NCBI GenBank assembly: GCA_019638805.1
Contig: JAHBTA010000003.1
Span: forward strand, 496,001-560,000
DNA from: Microbacteriaceae bacterium
GTDB taxonomy: Bacteria; Actinomycetota; Actinomycetes; Actinomycetales; Microbacteriaceae
DNA: 64,000 nt
Direction of reading: 5' to 3'
Shown: positions 42,104 through 51,221 of the stretch, one piece after another
Numbering within the stretch: position 1 is the first letter of the stretch
Layout: every line of letters starts with the position of its first letter
Program-made: the position numbers and the translations under genes
Notes under the pieces: model-generated
Database searches by the model: none
The model's input: only the letters and a program-made list of their open reading frames with translations
What the model was told of the DNA's origin: nothing

Positions 42104-43639
42104 ATGAGCGACGAGATCACCCCTGAGCCCGCCTCCGTCGAGCCCGCCCCCGAGCCCGCCTCCGTCGAGCCCGACGTCGCCGAGCAGCAGGCCGTGCGCA
42201 TGGCCAAGCGCGAGCGCCTGCTCGCCGAGGGCGACCAGGCGTACCCGGTCGGGGTGCGGATCACGCACACCATCCCCCAGGTGCGCGCCGAGTGGGGGCA
42301 CCTCGATGCCGACGCGACGACGGATGCCACGGTCGCCATCGCCGGGCGCGTCGTGTTCCAGCGCAACGGCGGCAAGCTCTGCTTCGCGACGCTGCAGTCG
42401 GGTGACGGCAGCCGCATCCAGGTCATGATCTCGCTGGCCGAGGTGGGCGAGGAGTCGCTCGAGCGCTGGAAGGAGCTCGTCGACCTGGGCGATCATGTGC
42501 AGGTCGAGGGCGAGGTCATCTCCTCGAAGCGCGGCGAGCTGAGCGTCCTCGCCGACAGCTGGCAGATCGCGGCGAAGGCCCTGCTGCCGCTGCCGAACCT
42601 GTACGAGGGCGCCGAGCTGAGCGACGAGACCCGCGTGCGCCAGCGCTACCTCGACCTGATCACCCGCGAGCAGGCGCGCACCACCGTGCGGACCCGGGCG
42701 GCGGTCAACGCGAGCCTGCGCTCGACGTTCGCGTCGCACGAGTACCTCGAGGTCGAGACGCCCATGCTGCAGACGATCCACGGCGGTGCGTCGGCGCGGC
42801 CGTTCTCGACGCACTCGAACGCTTTCGACACCGAGCTCTTCCTGCGCATCGCCCCCGAGCTGTTCCTCAAGCGCGCGGTGGTGGGCGGCATCGAGCGGGT
42901 GTTCGAGATCAACCGCAACTTCCGCAACGAGGGCGCCGACTCGACGCACAGCCCCGAGTTCGCGATGCTCGAGGCCTACCAGGCGTACGGCGACTATCAC
43001 CAGATGGCCGACTTGACGCAGGAGCTCGTACAGAACGCCGCGCTCGCGGTGGCCGGCTCGCACGTGGTGACCTGGGCCGACGGCACGCAGTTCGACCTCG
43101 GTGGCGAGTGGGATCGCATGTCGATGTACGCCTCGCTCAGCGAGCGGTCGGGGGTGGAGGTTACGCCGCAGACGAGCGTGGCCGACCTGCAGAAGCTGGC
43201 CGACGCATCCGGTGTCGAGGTGCCGTTGGCGACCCACGGCAAGCTCGTCGAAGAGCTATGGGAGCACTTCGTGAAGGGCGAGCTCGAGAACCCGGTGTTC
43301 GTCATGGACTTCCCGGTCGACACCAGCCCGCTGGTGCGCGAGCACCGCTCGATCCCGGGCGTGGTGGAGAAGTGGGACCTCTACGTGCGCGGCTTCGAGC
43401 TGGCGACCGGGTACTCGGAGCTGGTCGACCCGGTGGTGCAGCGCGAGCGGTTCGTCGAGCAGGCCAAGCAGGGCGCCCGCGGCGACCACGAGGCGATGCG
43501 GCTCGACGAGGAGTTCCTGCGCGCACTCGAGCACGGCATGCCCCCCTCGGGCGGCATGGGCATGGGCATCGACCGGCTGCTCATGGCGATCACCGGGCTC
43601 GGCATCCGCGAGACCATCCTGTTCCCGTTGGTGAAGTAG
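42104..43639 (+). CDS. lysS: lysyl-tRNA synthetase, class II
   Basis: 511 aa. N-terminal extension of Glu-Pro repeats ([17 protein letters not shown]), an OB-fold anticodon domain ([21 protein letters not shown]), and class II core with motif 2 [18 protein letters not shown] and motif 3 [11 protein letters not shown]. Complete. The Pro-Glu repeat at the start is a local duplication of a 24-bp unit (about 42121-42170). Confidence 0.98.
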   Translation: MSDEITPEPASVEPAPEPASVEPDVAEQQAVRMAKRERLLAEGDQAYPVGVRITHTIPQVRAEWGHLDADATTDATVAIAGRVVFQRNGGKLCFATLQSGDGSRIQVMISLAEVGEESLERWKELVDLGDHVQVEGEVISSKRGELSVLADSWQIAAKALLPLPNLYEGAELSDETRVRQRYLDLITREQARTTVRTRAAVNASLRSTFASHEYLEVETPMLQTIHGGASARPFSTHSNAFDTELFLRIAPELFLKRAVVGGIERVFEINRNFRNEGADSTHSPEFAMLEAYQAYGDYHQMADLTQELVQNAALAVAGSHVVTWADGTQFDLGGEWDRMSMYASLSERSGVEVTPQTSVADLQKLADASGVEVPLATHGKLVEELWEHFVKGELENPVFVMDFPVDTSPLVREHRSIPGVVEKWDLYVRGFELATGYSELVDPVVQRERFVEQAKQGARGDHEAMRLDEEFLRALEHGMPPSGGMGMGIDRLLMAITGLGIRETILFPLVK

Positions 43640-43645
43640 GCGCGC

Positions 43646-43750
43646 ATGAAGCCCACCCCGCGACGCATCCTGGTCTGGCTCCTGGTCGGAGGGCTCGGGG
43701 TGTTCCTGGTCGTGACGGGTATCGTCGGCATCCTCGCGAAGGGGGGATGA
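43646..43750 (+). CDS. 34-aa single-helix membrane protein
   Basis: Short frame MKPTPRRILVWLLVGG continuing as one hydrophobic helix and ending LAKGG. It starts 6 bp after lysS and overlaps the next small gene by 4 bp (ATGA). Codon use matches neighbours. The basic-then-hydrophobic layout predicts one transmembrane helix, N-terminus inside. Function unknown. Confidence 0.6.
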   Translation: MKPTPRRILVWLLVGGLGVFLVVTGIVGILAKGG

Positions 43751-43836
43751 TGGACCGCCGCACCTCGCGCCTCGTCATGTACCTGGGGCTGGCCGCGATC
43801 GTCGTCGTCGCCGTCGTGTACGTGATCCTGCAGTGA
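43747..43836 (+). CDS. 29-aa single-helix membrane protein
   Basis: MMDRRTSRLVMYLGLAAIVV followed by VAVVYVILQ. One basic turn and one transmembrane helix. Start overlaps the previous stop; ATG 43750 is an alternative. The next gene begins 14 bp downstream. Second member of a run of three tiny membrane proteins behind lysS. Confidence 0.58.
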   Translation: MMDRRTSRLVMYLGLAAIVVVAVVYVILQ

Positions 43837-43850
43837 CGTAGCCTGGGATC

Positions 43851-44078
43851 GTGCCCACCGATCCCGTCGCCGCCGTGCTGTTCTCGCTCGCGCCGACCGT
43901 GCTGCTCGGGCTGGTGTTCTGGTTCATCATGCGCGCGATCATCCGGGCCGACCGCAGCGAGCGCGCGGTGTACTCGAAGATCGAGGCGGAGGAGCGCGCG
44001 CGGCTCGCCTCCCAGAAGTCGGCGGAGCCGGCGGGCGCACCGGCGGGCGCGGCCGCTACTCCCGCGGACGAAGCCTGA
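43851..44078 (+). CDS. 75-aa membrane protein
   Basis: GTG start; one transmembrane helix at about 12-32 (LAPTVLLGLVFWFIMRAII), followed by a charged helix RADRSERAVYSKIEAEERARL and an Ala/Gly/Pro tail. The layout resembles small actinobacterial proteins often annotated as hypothetical next to lysS. Its 3' end overlaps the convergent pirin gene by 23 bp. Confidence 0.75.
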   Translation: MPTDPVAAVLFSLAPTVLLGLVFWFIMRAIIRADRSERAVYSKIEAEERARLASQKSAEPAGAPAGAAATPADEA

Positions 44079-45030
44079 CGTTCGGCATCTCGGGCGCCGG
44101 CAGGGGCGACCCGTCGTAGCCGTCGAGCGCGCCGAAGCGGCCCCCGCGCGTTCCGCCCGCGATCACCTCGGACTGCCACTGCTGCCGGTAGGCGACGACC
44201 TCGTCGTGGCTGCGGCCGACGAAGTTCCACCACATGACCAGCTGCTCGCCCAGCGGCTCTCCCCCGATGAGCAGCGCGCGCACGGGCTCGTCACCCGCCT
44301 CGATCACCAGTTCCGATGTTCCCACCGGGACGACGCCGAGGTGGGATGCGGGGACCGCGACCCCCTGCAGGCGCGGCGAGCCGGCATCCACCAGCAATCC
44401 GTGCTCGGAGCCCTCGTGCACCGGGATGCGGACCGCACCGCCCGCGGGCAGGTCCAGTTGCGCTCCCACCAGCCGCGTGAACGCGGTCACCGCCGAGCCG
44501 TGCCCGAGCAGCTCGCCGACGAAAACGTGCAGGGTCGCGTCGTCGTGCCGGAAGGCCTCGGGGGCGAAGCTCTCGAAGAACGGGGCGACGTCGCGGTGCG
44601 CATCGGGGAGCGCGATCCACAGCTGCACCCCGTGCAGCTCGCGGGCGTCGTCGGTCGAGACCTCGGAGTGCTGGATGCCGCGGCCGGCCGTCATGAGGTT
44701 CACCTCGGCGGGGCGCCCCATGGCGTGATGCCCGGCGGAGTCGCGGTGCTCGATCTCGCCGCGGTAGAGCCAGCTCACCGTCTGGAGTCCGGTGTGCGGG
44801 TGCGGGCCGGTGTCCATGACGCGGGCGCGCGGCGCGGGCGTGGGTCCGTAGGCGTCGGCGAAGCACCACGCCCCGACGAGCGACCGGGCGCGCTGGGGGA
44901 GCGTGCGGCGCACGAGCAGGGCGCGCGGCCCGCCGAGCGGGACCTCGCGCGGCTCGAGGATCTCGACCGCCGGGCCTGCGGACGGCTCGGCCAGCAGCAC
45001 CTCGGCCGGGTCCTTCTCGAGGTTGCTCAT
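44056..45030 (-). CDS. pirin family protein
   Basis: 324 aa, bicupin. Metal ligands in the N-terminal cupin: DTGPHPHTGLQTV (two His) near 77, and GRGIQHSEVS near 120 with the third His; the C-terminal domain is the pirin_C cupin. Members include quercetinase-like dioxygenases and redox regulators; no substrate can be assigned. Start ATG 45030. Separated from the aminotransferase gene by a hairpin. Confidence 0.88.
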   Translation of the reverse strand: MSNLEKDPAEVLLAEPSAGPAVEILEPREVPLGGPRALLVRRTLPQRARSLVGAWCFADAYGPTPAPRARVMDTGPHPHTGLQTVSWLYRGEIEHRDSAGHHAMGRPAEVNLMTAGRGIQHSEVSTDDARELHGVQLWIALPDAHRDVAPFFESFAPEAFRHDDATLHVFVGELLGHGSAVTAFTRLVGAQLDLPAGGAVRIPVHEGSEHGLLVDAGSPRLQGVAVPASHLGVVPVGTSELVIEAGDEPVRALLIGGEPLGEQLVMWWNFVGRSHDEVVAYRQQWQSEVIAGGTRGGRFGALDGYDGSPLPAPEMPNVRLRPRE

Positions 45031-45062
45031 GCTGTCATCTTGCCTGCAGAACGTCAGCGCTG

Positions 45063-45093
45063 CCGTTTGTAGTCCGCGCGGGCCTACAAGCGG
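45063..45093 (-). terminator. hairpin at the 3' end of the aminotransferase gene
   Basis: CCGTTTGTAG (45063-45072) pairs with CTACAAGCGG (45084-45093), 10 bp with one G-T wobble and an 11-nt loop. It overlaps the aminotransferase stop codon (45084-45086). No U-tract follows, so termination would be atypical; a boundary between the two minus-strand units is plausible. Confidence 0.4.
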
Positions 45094-46376
45094 GCGCGCG
45101 GATTGCGGAGGACCGCGCTGAGCTGCTCGAGCAGCCGATCGGCGTCCGCATCGTCGAACACGAGGGGTGGCCGGATCTTGAGGCTCGCGTTGTCCGGCCC
45201 GGATGCCGCGAGCAGCACCCGCCGCTCGCGGAGCGCGTTGACCACGTCGAGCGTGAAGGGCTCGTCGGGGTGGCCGTCGGCGTCCACGAGGTCGACCCCG
45301 ATGAAGAGGCCCGCCCCGCGCACCTCGGCGACGCGCTCGGAGCCGAACCCCGCGATCGCATCGCGCAGGCGTGCGCCGACTCGGTGTGCGTTGTCGATCA
45401 GGCCCTCGTCCTGGATGACGTCGAGCACGGCCTGCGCCGCGGCGATCGAGACCGTGTTGCCGCCGAAGGTGTTGAAGTAACGGGATTGCTCCGCGAACGC
45501 CGCAATGTGCTCGGGCCGTCCGGCCAGCCCGGCGACCGGGTGCCCGTTGCCCATGGGCTTGCCCATGGTGACCAGGTCGGGCTCGAGACCGTGCCGCGCA
45601 AACCCCCACATGCCATCGCCCAGGCGCCCGAAGCCGGGCTGCACCTCGTCGGCGACGAAGATGCCCCCGGCGGAGCGCACCGCGGCCACCGCGTCGGCGA
45701 AGCCGGGAACGTCCGGGTAGCAGCCGTCGCTGGCGAAAATGGTGTCGACGACGAGGGCGGCGGGGGTGAGACCGTCGGCCTCGAGCGAGGCGAGGCCTGC
45801 GCGGACCCCCTCCGCGAAGTCGATGCCGGGGCGCGGGGACGGGATCATCCGCACCCAGGGGGCGACGGCATCCGGCCCCACCAGGGAGGGCGAGAAGGCC
45901 GCGACCTCGGAGGTGACCCCGTGATACGCGTACTCGGTGACGAGCACCCCGGTGCCTCCGGTCGCGGCGCGCGCGATGCGCAGGGCGAGGTCGTTCGCCT
46001 CGGATCCGGTGCAGGTGAACATGACGTGCCCGATCGAGGCGGGCATCGTGGCGAGAAGCCGCTCGGCGTAGGCGACGGTCGGTTCGGACAGGTATCGGGT
46101 GTGGGTGTTGAGCCGCGCGGCCTGCTCGGCGATGGCGGCGACCACGCGGGGGTGCGCGTGCCCGACGCACGGGACGTTGTTGTAGGCGTCGAGGTAGTCC
46201 TCGCCGTCGGCCGTGAACAGGTGCGCCCCGGATCCCCGGACGAACTCGAGCGGCTCGCGGTAGAAGAGTCGGTAGGCCGGTCCGAGCGCGGCGTCACGCC
46301 GCCGCACCAGATCGGCGGTGCGCGGGTCGAGCTCGCCGGTGCGGGCGGGGTCGAAGTAGCTGGTCGGTCCGACCAT
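45084..46376 (-). CDS. class III PLP-dependent enzyme (aminotransferase or phospho-lyase fold)
   Basis: 430 aa. PLP fold type I, class III: YLDAYNNVPCVGHAHPRV, TCTGSEANDLALRIAR, FVADEVQPGFGRLG (Asp of the DExQxG motif) and the Schiff-base Lys in LVTMGKPMGNGHPVAG near 265. The stretch around NNVPCVGHAHP is characteristic of the ethanolamine-phosphate/phosphohydroxylysine phospho-lyase branch. Start ATG overlaps the stop of an APH-type kinase by 1 bp; kinase plus lyase would phosphorylate and then eliminate an amino alcohol. Substrate not established. Confidence 0.87.
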   Translation of the reverse strand: MVGPTSYFDPARTGELDPRTADLVRRRDAALGPAYRLFYREPLEFVRGSGAHLFTADGEDYLDAYNNVPCVGHAHPRVVAAIAEQAARLNTHTRYLSEPTVAYAERLLATMPASIGHVMFTCTGSEANDLALRIARAATGGTGVLVTEYAYHGVTSEVAAFSPSLVGPDAVAPWVRMIPSPRPGIDFAEGVRAGLASLEADGLTPAALVVDTIFASDGCYPDVPGFADAVAAVRSAGGIFVADEVQPGFGRLGDGMWGFARHGLEPDLVTMGKPMGNGHPVAGLAGRPEHIAAFAEQSRYFNTFGGNTVSIAAAQAVLDVIQDEGLIDNAHRVGARLRDAIAGFGSERVAEVRGAGLFIGVDLVDADGHPDEPFTLDVVNALRERRVLLAASGPDNASLKIRPPLVFDDADADRLLEQLSAVLRNPRARL

Positions 46377-47347
46377 CACTCTCCTTGGTTGAGGATCAGG
46401 CGCAGCTTGCGATCGTTGCGCGCGGCGAACTCTCCGAGGTCTCCATTGTCGGTGCGCTGCAGGGCGAGGTAGGCGAGCGTGCGGGTGAGGGTGCGCGCGG
46501 CCATGAGCATGGGCAGGAGCGCGCGCTCTTCGGGCAGCAGCGGCACGACGGATTCGAAGCCCTCGGCGAAGGCGTCGACGTCGGGCCACGGCCGCGGGTG
46601 CTCGGGCACGAGGTACGCGAGCGAGACGGCCAGGTCGCATACCCGCGCGGTGCGCACGATGTCCCCGAAGTCCAGAATCGCGGCCAGCCGATCGCTGTCG
46701 ACGAGCAGGTTGCCGGGATGCGCGTCGTTGTGGACGACCTGCCGCGGCAGGGTCGCCAGCGCCGGAGCGGTCTCGGCCGCGAACCGTTCCAGCACTTCGA
46801 CGTGCAGGGGGTCGGATGCGGCGGGCAGCAACTCCGGGAACCTCGCGAGATCCCAGGCCAGCTCGCGATCCGCCGCGGGGTGATCGAAGTCGCTCAGTGC
46901 CCGGTTGAGGCGCCCGAGCATCCGACCCGCGTCGCGGTGCAGCGCGGGCGAGCGGGGTGCGCCCTGCATGAGGTCGCCGTCGATCCAGGTCAGGACCCGG
47001 CCGACCCGCCCGCCGGCGACGGCGCTGAGGGTGCCGTCGCGCGTGGGCACGACGCGCTGGATCGGGATCCCCGGGTCGGTGCGGCGGGCGTGCTCCATGG
47101 CGGAGAGCTGCAGGTCGATGACCCCGGGCGCATCCGCGGGGTGGGCGACCTTGATGACGCAGAAGCTAGTGTTCGGCAGCACGGTGCCGCCGAACACTAG
47201 TGCCGCACGGAACGTGTCGTCCCGCTCCGTGTCGAGCCGCGTCAGTTCGCCGCCGGCGAGGCCCCAGTGCTCGGCGAGCACCGCACGCGCCGCGTCGGCA
47301 TCGATGTGCTCGAACGGCCGGGCGAGCTCGTCGAGCAGCGACACCAT
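46376..47347 (-). CDS. APH-fold kinase paired with the class III PLP enzyme
   Basis: 323 aa with the aminoglycoside phosphotransferase fold: catalytic loop VVHNDAHPGNLLVDSD (HxD...N) near 220 and metal-binding ILDFGD. Nucleotide-binding lysine in FCVIKVAHP near 65. Relatives include hydroxylysine kinase and homoserine kinase type II. In some bacteria kinase, PLP lyase and peptidase parts occur fused in one protein, which supports functional coupling here. Probably a metabolic kinase and not a resistance gene. Confidence 0.85.
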   Translation of the reverse strand: MVSLLDELARPFEHIDADAARAVLAEHWGLAGGELTRLDTERDDTFRAALVFGGTVLPNTSFCVIKVAHPADAPGVIDLQLSAMEHARRTDPGIPIQRVVPTRDGTLSAVAGGRVGRVLTWIDGDLMQGAPRSPALHRDAGRMLGRLNRALSDFDHPAADRELAWDLARFPELLPAASDPLHVEVLERFAAETAPALATLPRQVVHNDAHPGNLLVDSDRLAAILDFGDIVRTARVCDLAVSLAYLVPEHPRPWPDVDAFAEGFESVVPLLPEERALLPMLMAARTLTRTLAYLALQRTDNGDLGEFAARNDRKLRLILNQGE

Positions 47348-47448
47348 GCCCCGATGCTACCGACGCCGCTCGCGAGGCCCGTCGCGAGGCCGACGCGAGG
47401 CCCGGCGCGCAACCCGACGCACGGCCGACGCGGCCTGGCGCACGGTCA

Positions 47449-47459
47449 CGCCGCCAGCG
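47449..47459. promoter_or_regulatory. possible ClgR site upstream of clpC
   Basis: CGC-5-GCG (CGCCGCCAGCG) followed by AAC stands 57 bp upstream of clpC, where the actinobacterial regulator ClgR binds CGC-N5-GCG sites in clp promoters. The inner positions fit only partly and CGC/GCG is common in GC-rich DNA. Confidence 0.3.
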
Positions 47460-47515
47460 AACACACCCCCTACCGGCACCGTGCGTCGTTACTCTCGATG
47501 CACGGAGGTTTTCAG

Positions 47516-50014
47516 ATGTTCGAGCGCTTCACAGACCGGGCCCGTCGGGTGGTCGTCCTCGCCCAGGAAGAGGCGAAGATGCTCAACCACAACTACATCG
47601 GGACCGAGCACATTCTGCTGGGCCTCATCCACGAGGGCGAGGGCGTCGCCGCCAAGGCTCTCGAGTCGCTGAGCATCTCGCTGGACGCCGTGCGCGAGCA
47701 GGTGCAGGACATCATCGGTCAGGGCCAGCAGCAGCCGACCGGGCACATCCCGTTCACCCCGCGTGCCAAGAAGGTGCTCGAGCTCTCGCTGCGCGAGGCT
47801 CTGCAGCTCGGCCACTCCTACATCGGCACCGAGCACATCCTGCTCGGTCTCATCCGCGAGGGCGAGGGCGTCGCCGCACAGGTGCTCGTCAAGCTGGGAG
47901 CCGACCTGAACCGCGTGCGCCAGCAGGTCATCCAGCTGCTGTCCGGCTACCAGGGCAAGGAGCAGGTCGCCGTCGGCGGCAACGAGCCGGTGGCCGACAA
48001 GGGCAGCCAGATCCTCGACCAGTTCGGCCGCAACCTGACGCAGGCCGCGCGCGAGGGCAAGCTCGACCCGGTCATCGGGCGTGAGAAGGAGATGGAGCGG
48101 GTCATGCAGATCCTCTCCCGCCGCTCCAAGAACAACCCGGTGCTCATCGGCGAGCCCGGCGTCGGCAAGACCGCCGTCGTCGAGGGGCTCGCGCAGGCGA
48201 TCGTGCGCGGGGATGTGCCCGAGACCCTCAAGGACAAGCAGCTGTACACGCTCGACCTGGGTTCGCTCATCGCCGGGTCGCGCTACCGCGGCGACTTCGA
48301 GGAGCGCCTCAAGAAGGTGACGAAGGAGATCCGCACGCGCGGCGACATCATCACCTTCATCGACGAGATCCACACCCTGGTGGGCGCGGGTGCCGCGGAG
48401 GGCGCGATCGACGCGGCCAGCATCCTGAAGCCCCTGCTCGCCCGCGGCGAGCTGCAGACCATCGGCGCGACCACGCTCGACGAGTACCGCAAGCACTTCG
48501 AGAAGGATGCCGCGCTTGAGCGCCGCTTCCAGCCGGTGCAGGTGCAGGAGCCGACGCTGCCGCACACCATCAACATCCTCAAGGGGCTGCGCGACAAGTA
48601 CGAGGCCTTCCACAAGGTCTCGATCACGGACGGCGCAATCGTCGCGGCGGCGAACCTCGCGGACCGCTACGTGAGCGACCGCTTCCTGCCGGACAAGGCC
48701 ATCGACCTGATCGACGAGGCCGGCGCCCGTCTGCGCCTCAGCATCCTGTCGGCCCCGCCGGAGCTGCGCGAGTTCGACGAGAAGATCGCCGGCGTGCGTG
48801 CCAGCAAGGAGGGCGCCATCGAGGACCAGGACTTCGAGAAGGCCGCGTCGCTGCGCGACGAGGAGAAGAAGCTCCTGGGTGAGCGCCTCCAGCTCGAGAA
48901 GCAGTGGAAGGCCGGCGACGTCGAGGCGTCCGGCACGGTGGATGAGGGCGTCATCGCCGAGGTGCTCGCGAACGCGACCGGCATCCCGGTCTTCAAGCTC
49001 ACCGAGGAGGAGTCGAGCCGGCTCATCTTCATGGAGAAGGCGCTCGCCGAGCGTGTCATCGGCCAGGAGGAGGCCGTCTCGGTCCTGGCCAAGACGATCC
49101 GCCGCACGCGCGCCGGGCTCAAGGACCCGAAGCGCCCCTCGGGCTCGTTCATCTTCGCCGGGCCGACCGGCGTCGGGAAGACCGAGCTGGCCAAGGCGCT
49201 CGCCGAGTTCCTGTTCGACGACGAGGATGCGCTCATCGCGCTCGACATGTCGGAGTACGGCGAGAAGCACACCGTCTCGCGGCTGTTCGGTGCCCCTCCC
49301 GGGTTCGTCGGCTTCGAGGAGGGCGGCCAGCTCACCGAGAAGGTGCGGCGGAAGCCGTTCAGCGTGGTGCTCTTCGACGAGATCGAGAAGGCGCACCCGG
49401 ACATCTTCAACTCGCTCCTGCAGATCCTGGAGGAGGGCCGCCTCACCGACGGTCAGGGTCGGGTCATCGACTTCAAGAACACGGTCATCATCATGACGAC
49501 CAACCTGGGCACCAAGGACATCACCGGAGGGCCGGTCGGGTTCACGCTCGAGGGCAACACCGAGTCGTCGTACCGCGCCATGCGGGCCAAGGTGGTCGAG
49601 GAGCTCAAGAAGAACTTCAAGCCGGAGTTCCTCAACCGCGTCGACGAGACCATCGTGTTCCCGCAGCTGAGCCAGGAGGAGCTCAAGCAGATCGTGGAGC
49701 TCTTCATCAAGCGGCTCTCGGAGCGCCTGATGGATCGCGACATGACCATCGAGGTCAGCGACGCCGCCAAGGTGCGCCTCATCGAACTCGGTTGGGAGCC
49801 GACCCTCGGCGCCCGCCCGTTGCGCCGCGCGGTGCAGCACGAGATCGAGGACCGCCTGTCGGAGAAGATCCTGCACGGGGAGCTCAACGCGGGCGACCAC
49901 GTGAAGGTGGACTTCGACGCGTCGCTTCCGGAGGACGAGCAGTTCGTATTCGAGACCGGGCGTCAGCCGGGCCGCGACGCGCAGCCCGAGAAGGCAGGCG
50001 CGGGCGCCGCGTGA
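47516..50014 (+). CDS. clpC: ATP-dependent Clp protease ATPase ClpC
   Basis: 832-aa AAA+ unfoldase that feeds ClpP and handles stress-damaged proteins. Two Clp-N repeats ([20 protein letters not shown] and [20 protein letters not shown]), first AAA module with Walker A GEPGVGKT near 217, UVR-like middle domain ([17 protein letters not shown]) near 440, second AAA with GPTGVGKT near 548, and C-terminal D2 small domain. The VGF loop for ClpP binding is not clearly visible by eye. ATG 47516 has GGAGG 8 bp upstream. argA overlaps its stop. Confidence 0.97.
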   Translation: MFERFTDRARRVVVLAQEEAKMLNHNYIGTEHILLGLIHEGEGVAAKALESLSISLDAVREQVQDIIGQGQQQPTGHIPFTPRAKKVLELSLREALQLGHSYIGTEHILLGLIREGEGVAAQVLVKLGADLNRVRQQVIQLLSGYQGKEQVAVGGNEPVADKGSQILDQFGRNLTQAAREGKLDPVIGREKEMERVMQILSRRSKNNPVLIGEPGVGKTAVVEGLAQAIVRGDVPETLKDKQLYTLDLGSLIAGSRYRGDFEERLKKVTKEIRTRGDIITFIDEIHTLVGAGAAEGAIDAASILKPLLARGELQTIGATTLDEYRKHFEKDAALERRFQPVQVQEPTLPHTINILKGLRDKYEAFHKVSITDGAIVAAANLADRYVSDRFLPDKAIDLIDEAGARLRLSILSAPPELREFDEKIAGVRASKEGAIEDQDFEKAASLRDEEKKLLGERLQLEKQWKAGDVEASGTVDEGVIAEVLANATGIPVFKLTEEESSRLIFMEKALAERVIGQEEAVSVLAKTIRRTRAGLKDPKRPSGSFIFAGPTGVGKTELAKALAEFLFDDEDALIALDMSEYGEKHTVSRLFGAPPGFVGFEEGGQLTEKVRRKPFSVVLFDEIEKAHPDIFNSLLQILEEGRLTDGQGRVIDFKNTVIIMTTNLGTKDITGGPVGFTLEGNTESSYRAMRAKVVEELKKNFKPEFLNRVDETIVFPQLSQEELKQIVELFIKRLSERLMDRDMTIEVSDAAKVRLIELGWEPTLGARPLRRAVQHEIEDRLSEKILHGELNAGDHVKVDFDASLPEDEQFVFETGRQPGRDAQPEKAGAGAA

Positions 50015-50514
50015 CAGGGATCTCGGTGCGCCGGGCGCGCACGCGTGACGTCCCCGGCATCCTGGGTCTCGTCGAGCCGCTGGTCAACCGGCGGATCCTG
50101 CTCGGCAAGGAGCGCGTCGACCTCTACGAGGCGGTGCAGGAGTTCCGGGTCGCCGAGACTCCGGACGGCGAGCTCGTCGGCTGCGGCGCGCTGCACGTCA
50201 TGTGGGAGGACCTGGGCGAGGTGCGCACCCTCGCGGCGGCGGACGCCTGGCGCGGCAAGGGCGTCGGGCACGCGCTGCTCGCGCAGCTCGAATCCGACGC
50301 GCGGGAGCTGGGGCTCACCCGGCTGTTCTGCCTCACCTTCGAGGTCGGCTTCTTCGGCGCCCACGGGTACGCCGAGCATGGCGAGGGTCTGGTGTCGCCG
50401 GACGTCTACGCCGAGCTCGTGCGCAGTCCCGACGAGGGCGTCGCCGAGTTCCTCGACCTCGCGCGCGTGAAGCAGAACACCCTGGGCAACACCCGGATGC
50501 TCAAGCAGCTCTGA
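50011..50514 (+). CDS. argA: amino-acid N-acetyltransferase, short actinobacterial ArgA
   Basis: Acetylates glutamate for arginine synthesis. 167 aa, only the GNAT domain without the kinase-like domain of enteric ArgA, as in Mycobacterium. Acetyl-CoA loop AWRGKGVGHALLAQLE near 90, plus VGCGALHVMWEDLGEVRTLA and FEVGFFGAHGY. GTG overlaps the clpC stop by 4 bp, so it is translationally coupled. Confidence 0.88.
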   Translation: MTGISVRRARTRDVPGILGLVEPLVNRRILLGKERVDLYEAVQEFRVAETPDGELVGCGALHVMWEDLGEVRTLAAADAWRGKGVGHALLAQLESDARELGLTRLFCLTFEVGFFGAHGYAEHGEGLVSPDVYAELVRSPDEGVAEFLDLARVKQNTLGNTRMLKQL

Positions 50515-50571
50515 GCCCAGCGCGCGGCGGGTCACAGCCTGCCCGGAGGCCGACGGGCTTACCCTGACGGC

Positions 50572-51210
50572 ATGTCGACGCTCAGGTCGCCCGTCGGCCC
50601 GCTTCCTCCGTCGGTGTACTGGCGGCGGCGCATCCTCGTGCTCCTGGGCATCGCGGCCGTGGTGGTCGTGATCGTGCTGCTCGTCGTGGGGCGCGGCGAC
50701 GGCGCGCCGGACGCCGGGTCGACCGGAAGCCCCGCGCCGACCGACACGACCGGCCCGACGGACACCCCGAACCCGGACCCGACCTTCACCTCGGCGGCCG
50801 GCGGCGAGGAGTGCAACCCGGCGCAGATCAGGCTCGTCGCGGTGACCGACTCGAACAGCTACGCCTCGGGCAAGAAGCCGATGATCTCGATGACCATCAC
50901 CAACGCCGGCTCGGCGCCGTGCACCTTCGACGTCGGAACGGCGGCGCAGGAGTACCTCATCACGAGCGGCAGTGACCGCATCTGGAGCTCGAAGGACTGC
51001 CAGACCGAGCCGCAGTCGTCGCCGCAGGTGCTCGAACCCGGTGTCGAGCTGTCCACGACGCCGTTCGCCTGGGACCGTACCCGCTCGTCGACCACGACGT
51101 GCGACGGGTCGCGTCCCGCCGCGGTGGCCGGCCCCGACGGCCCCACCTACCGCCTGCAGGTCAAGCTCGGCTCGGTCGAGTCCGAGCAGACGGCGTTCCG
51201 GCTGTACTGA
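50572..51210 (+). CDS. membrane-anchored extracytoplasmic protein, unknown
   Basis: 212 aa. Basic N-terminus YWRRR, one transmembrane anchor at about 20-42 (ILVLLGIAAVVVVIVLLVV), a Thr/Pro/Asp linker, then an Ig-like extracytoplasmic domain with four cysteines (ECNPAQ, APCTFDVG, KDCQTE, TTCDGS), probably two disulfides. PMISMTITNAGSAPCTFDVG resembles domains that bind cell-wall or surface ligands. No enzymatic motif. Confidence 0.72.
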   Translation: MSTLRSPVGPLPPSVYWRRRILVLLGIAAVVVVIVLLVVGRGDGAPDAGSTGSPAPTDTTGPTDTPNPDPTFTSAAGGEECNPAQIRLVAVTDSNSYASGKKPMISMTITNAGSAPCTFDVGTAAQEYLITSGSDRIWSSKDCQTEPQSSPQVLEPGVELSTTPFAWDRTRSSTTTCDGSRPAAVAGPDGPTYRLQVKLGSVESEQTAFRLY

Positions 51211-51221
51211 GGCGGCTTCGC

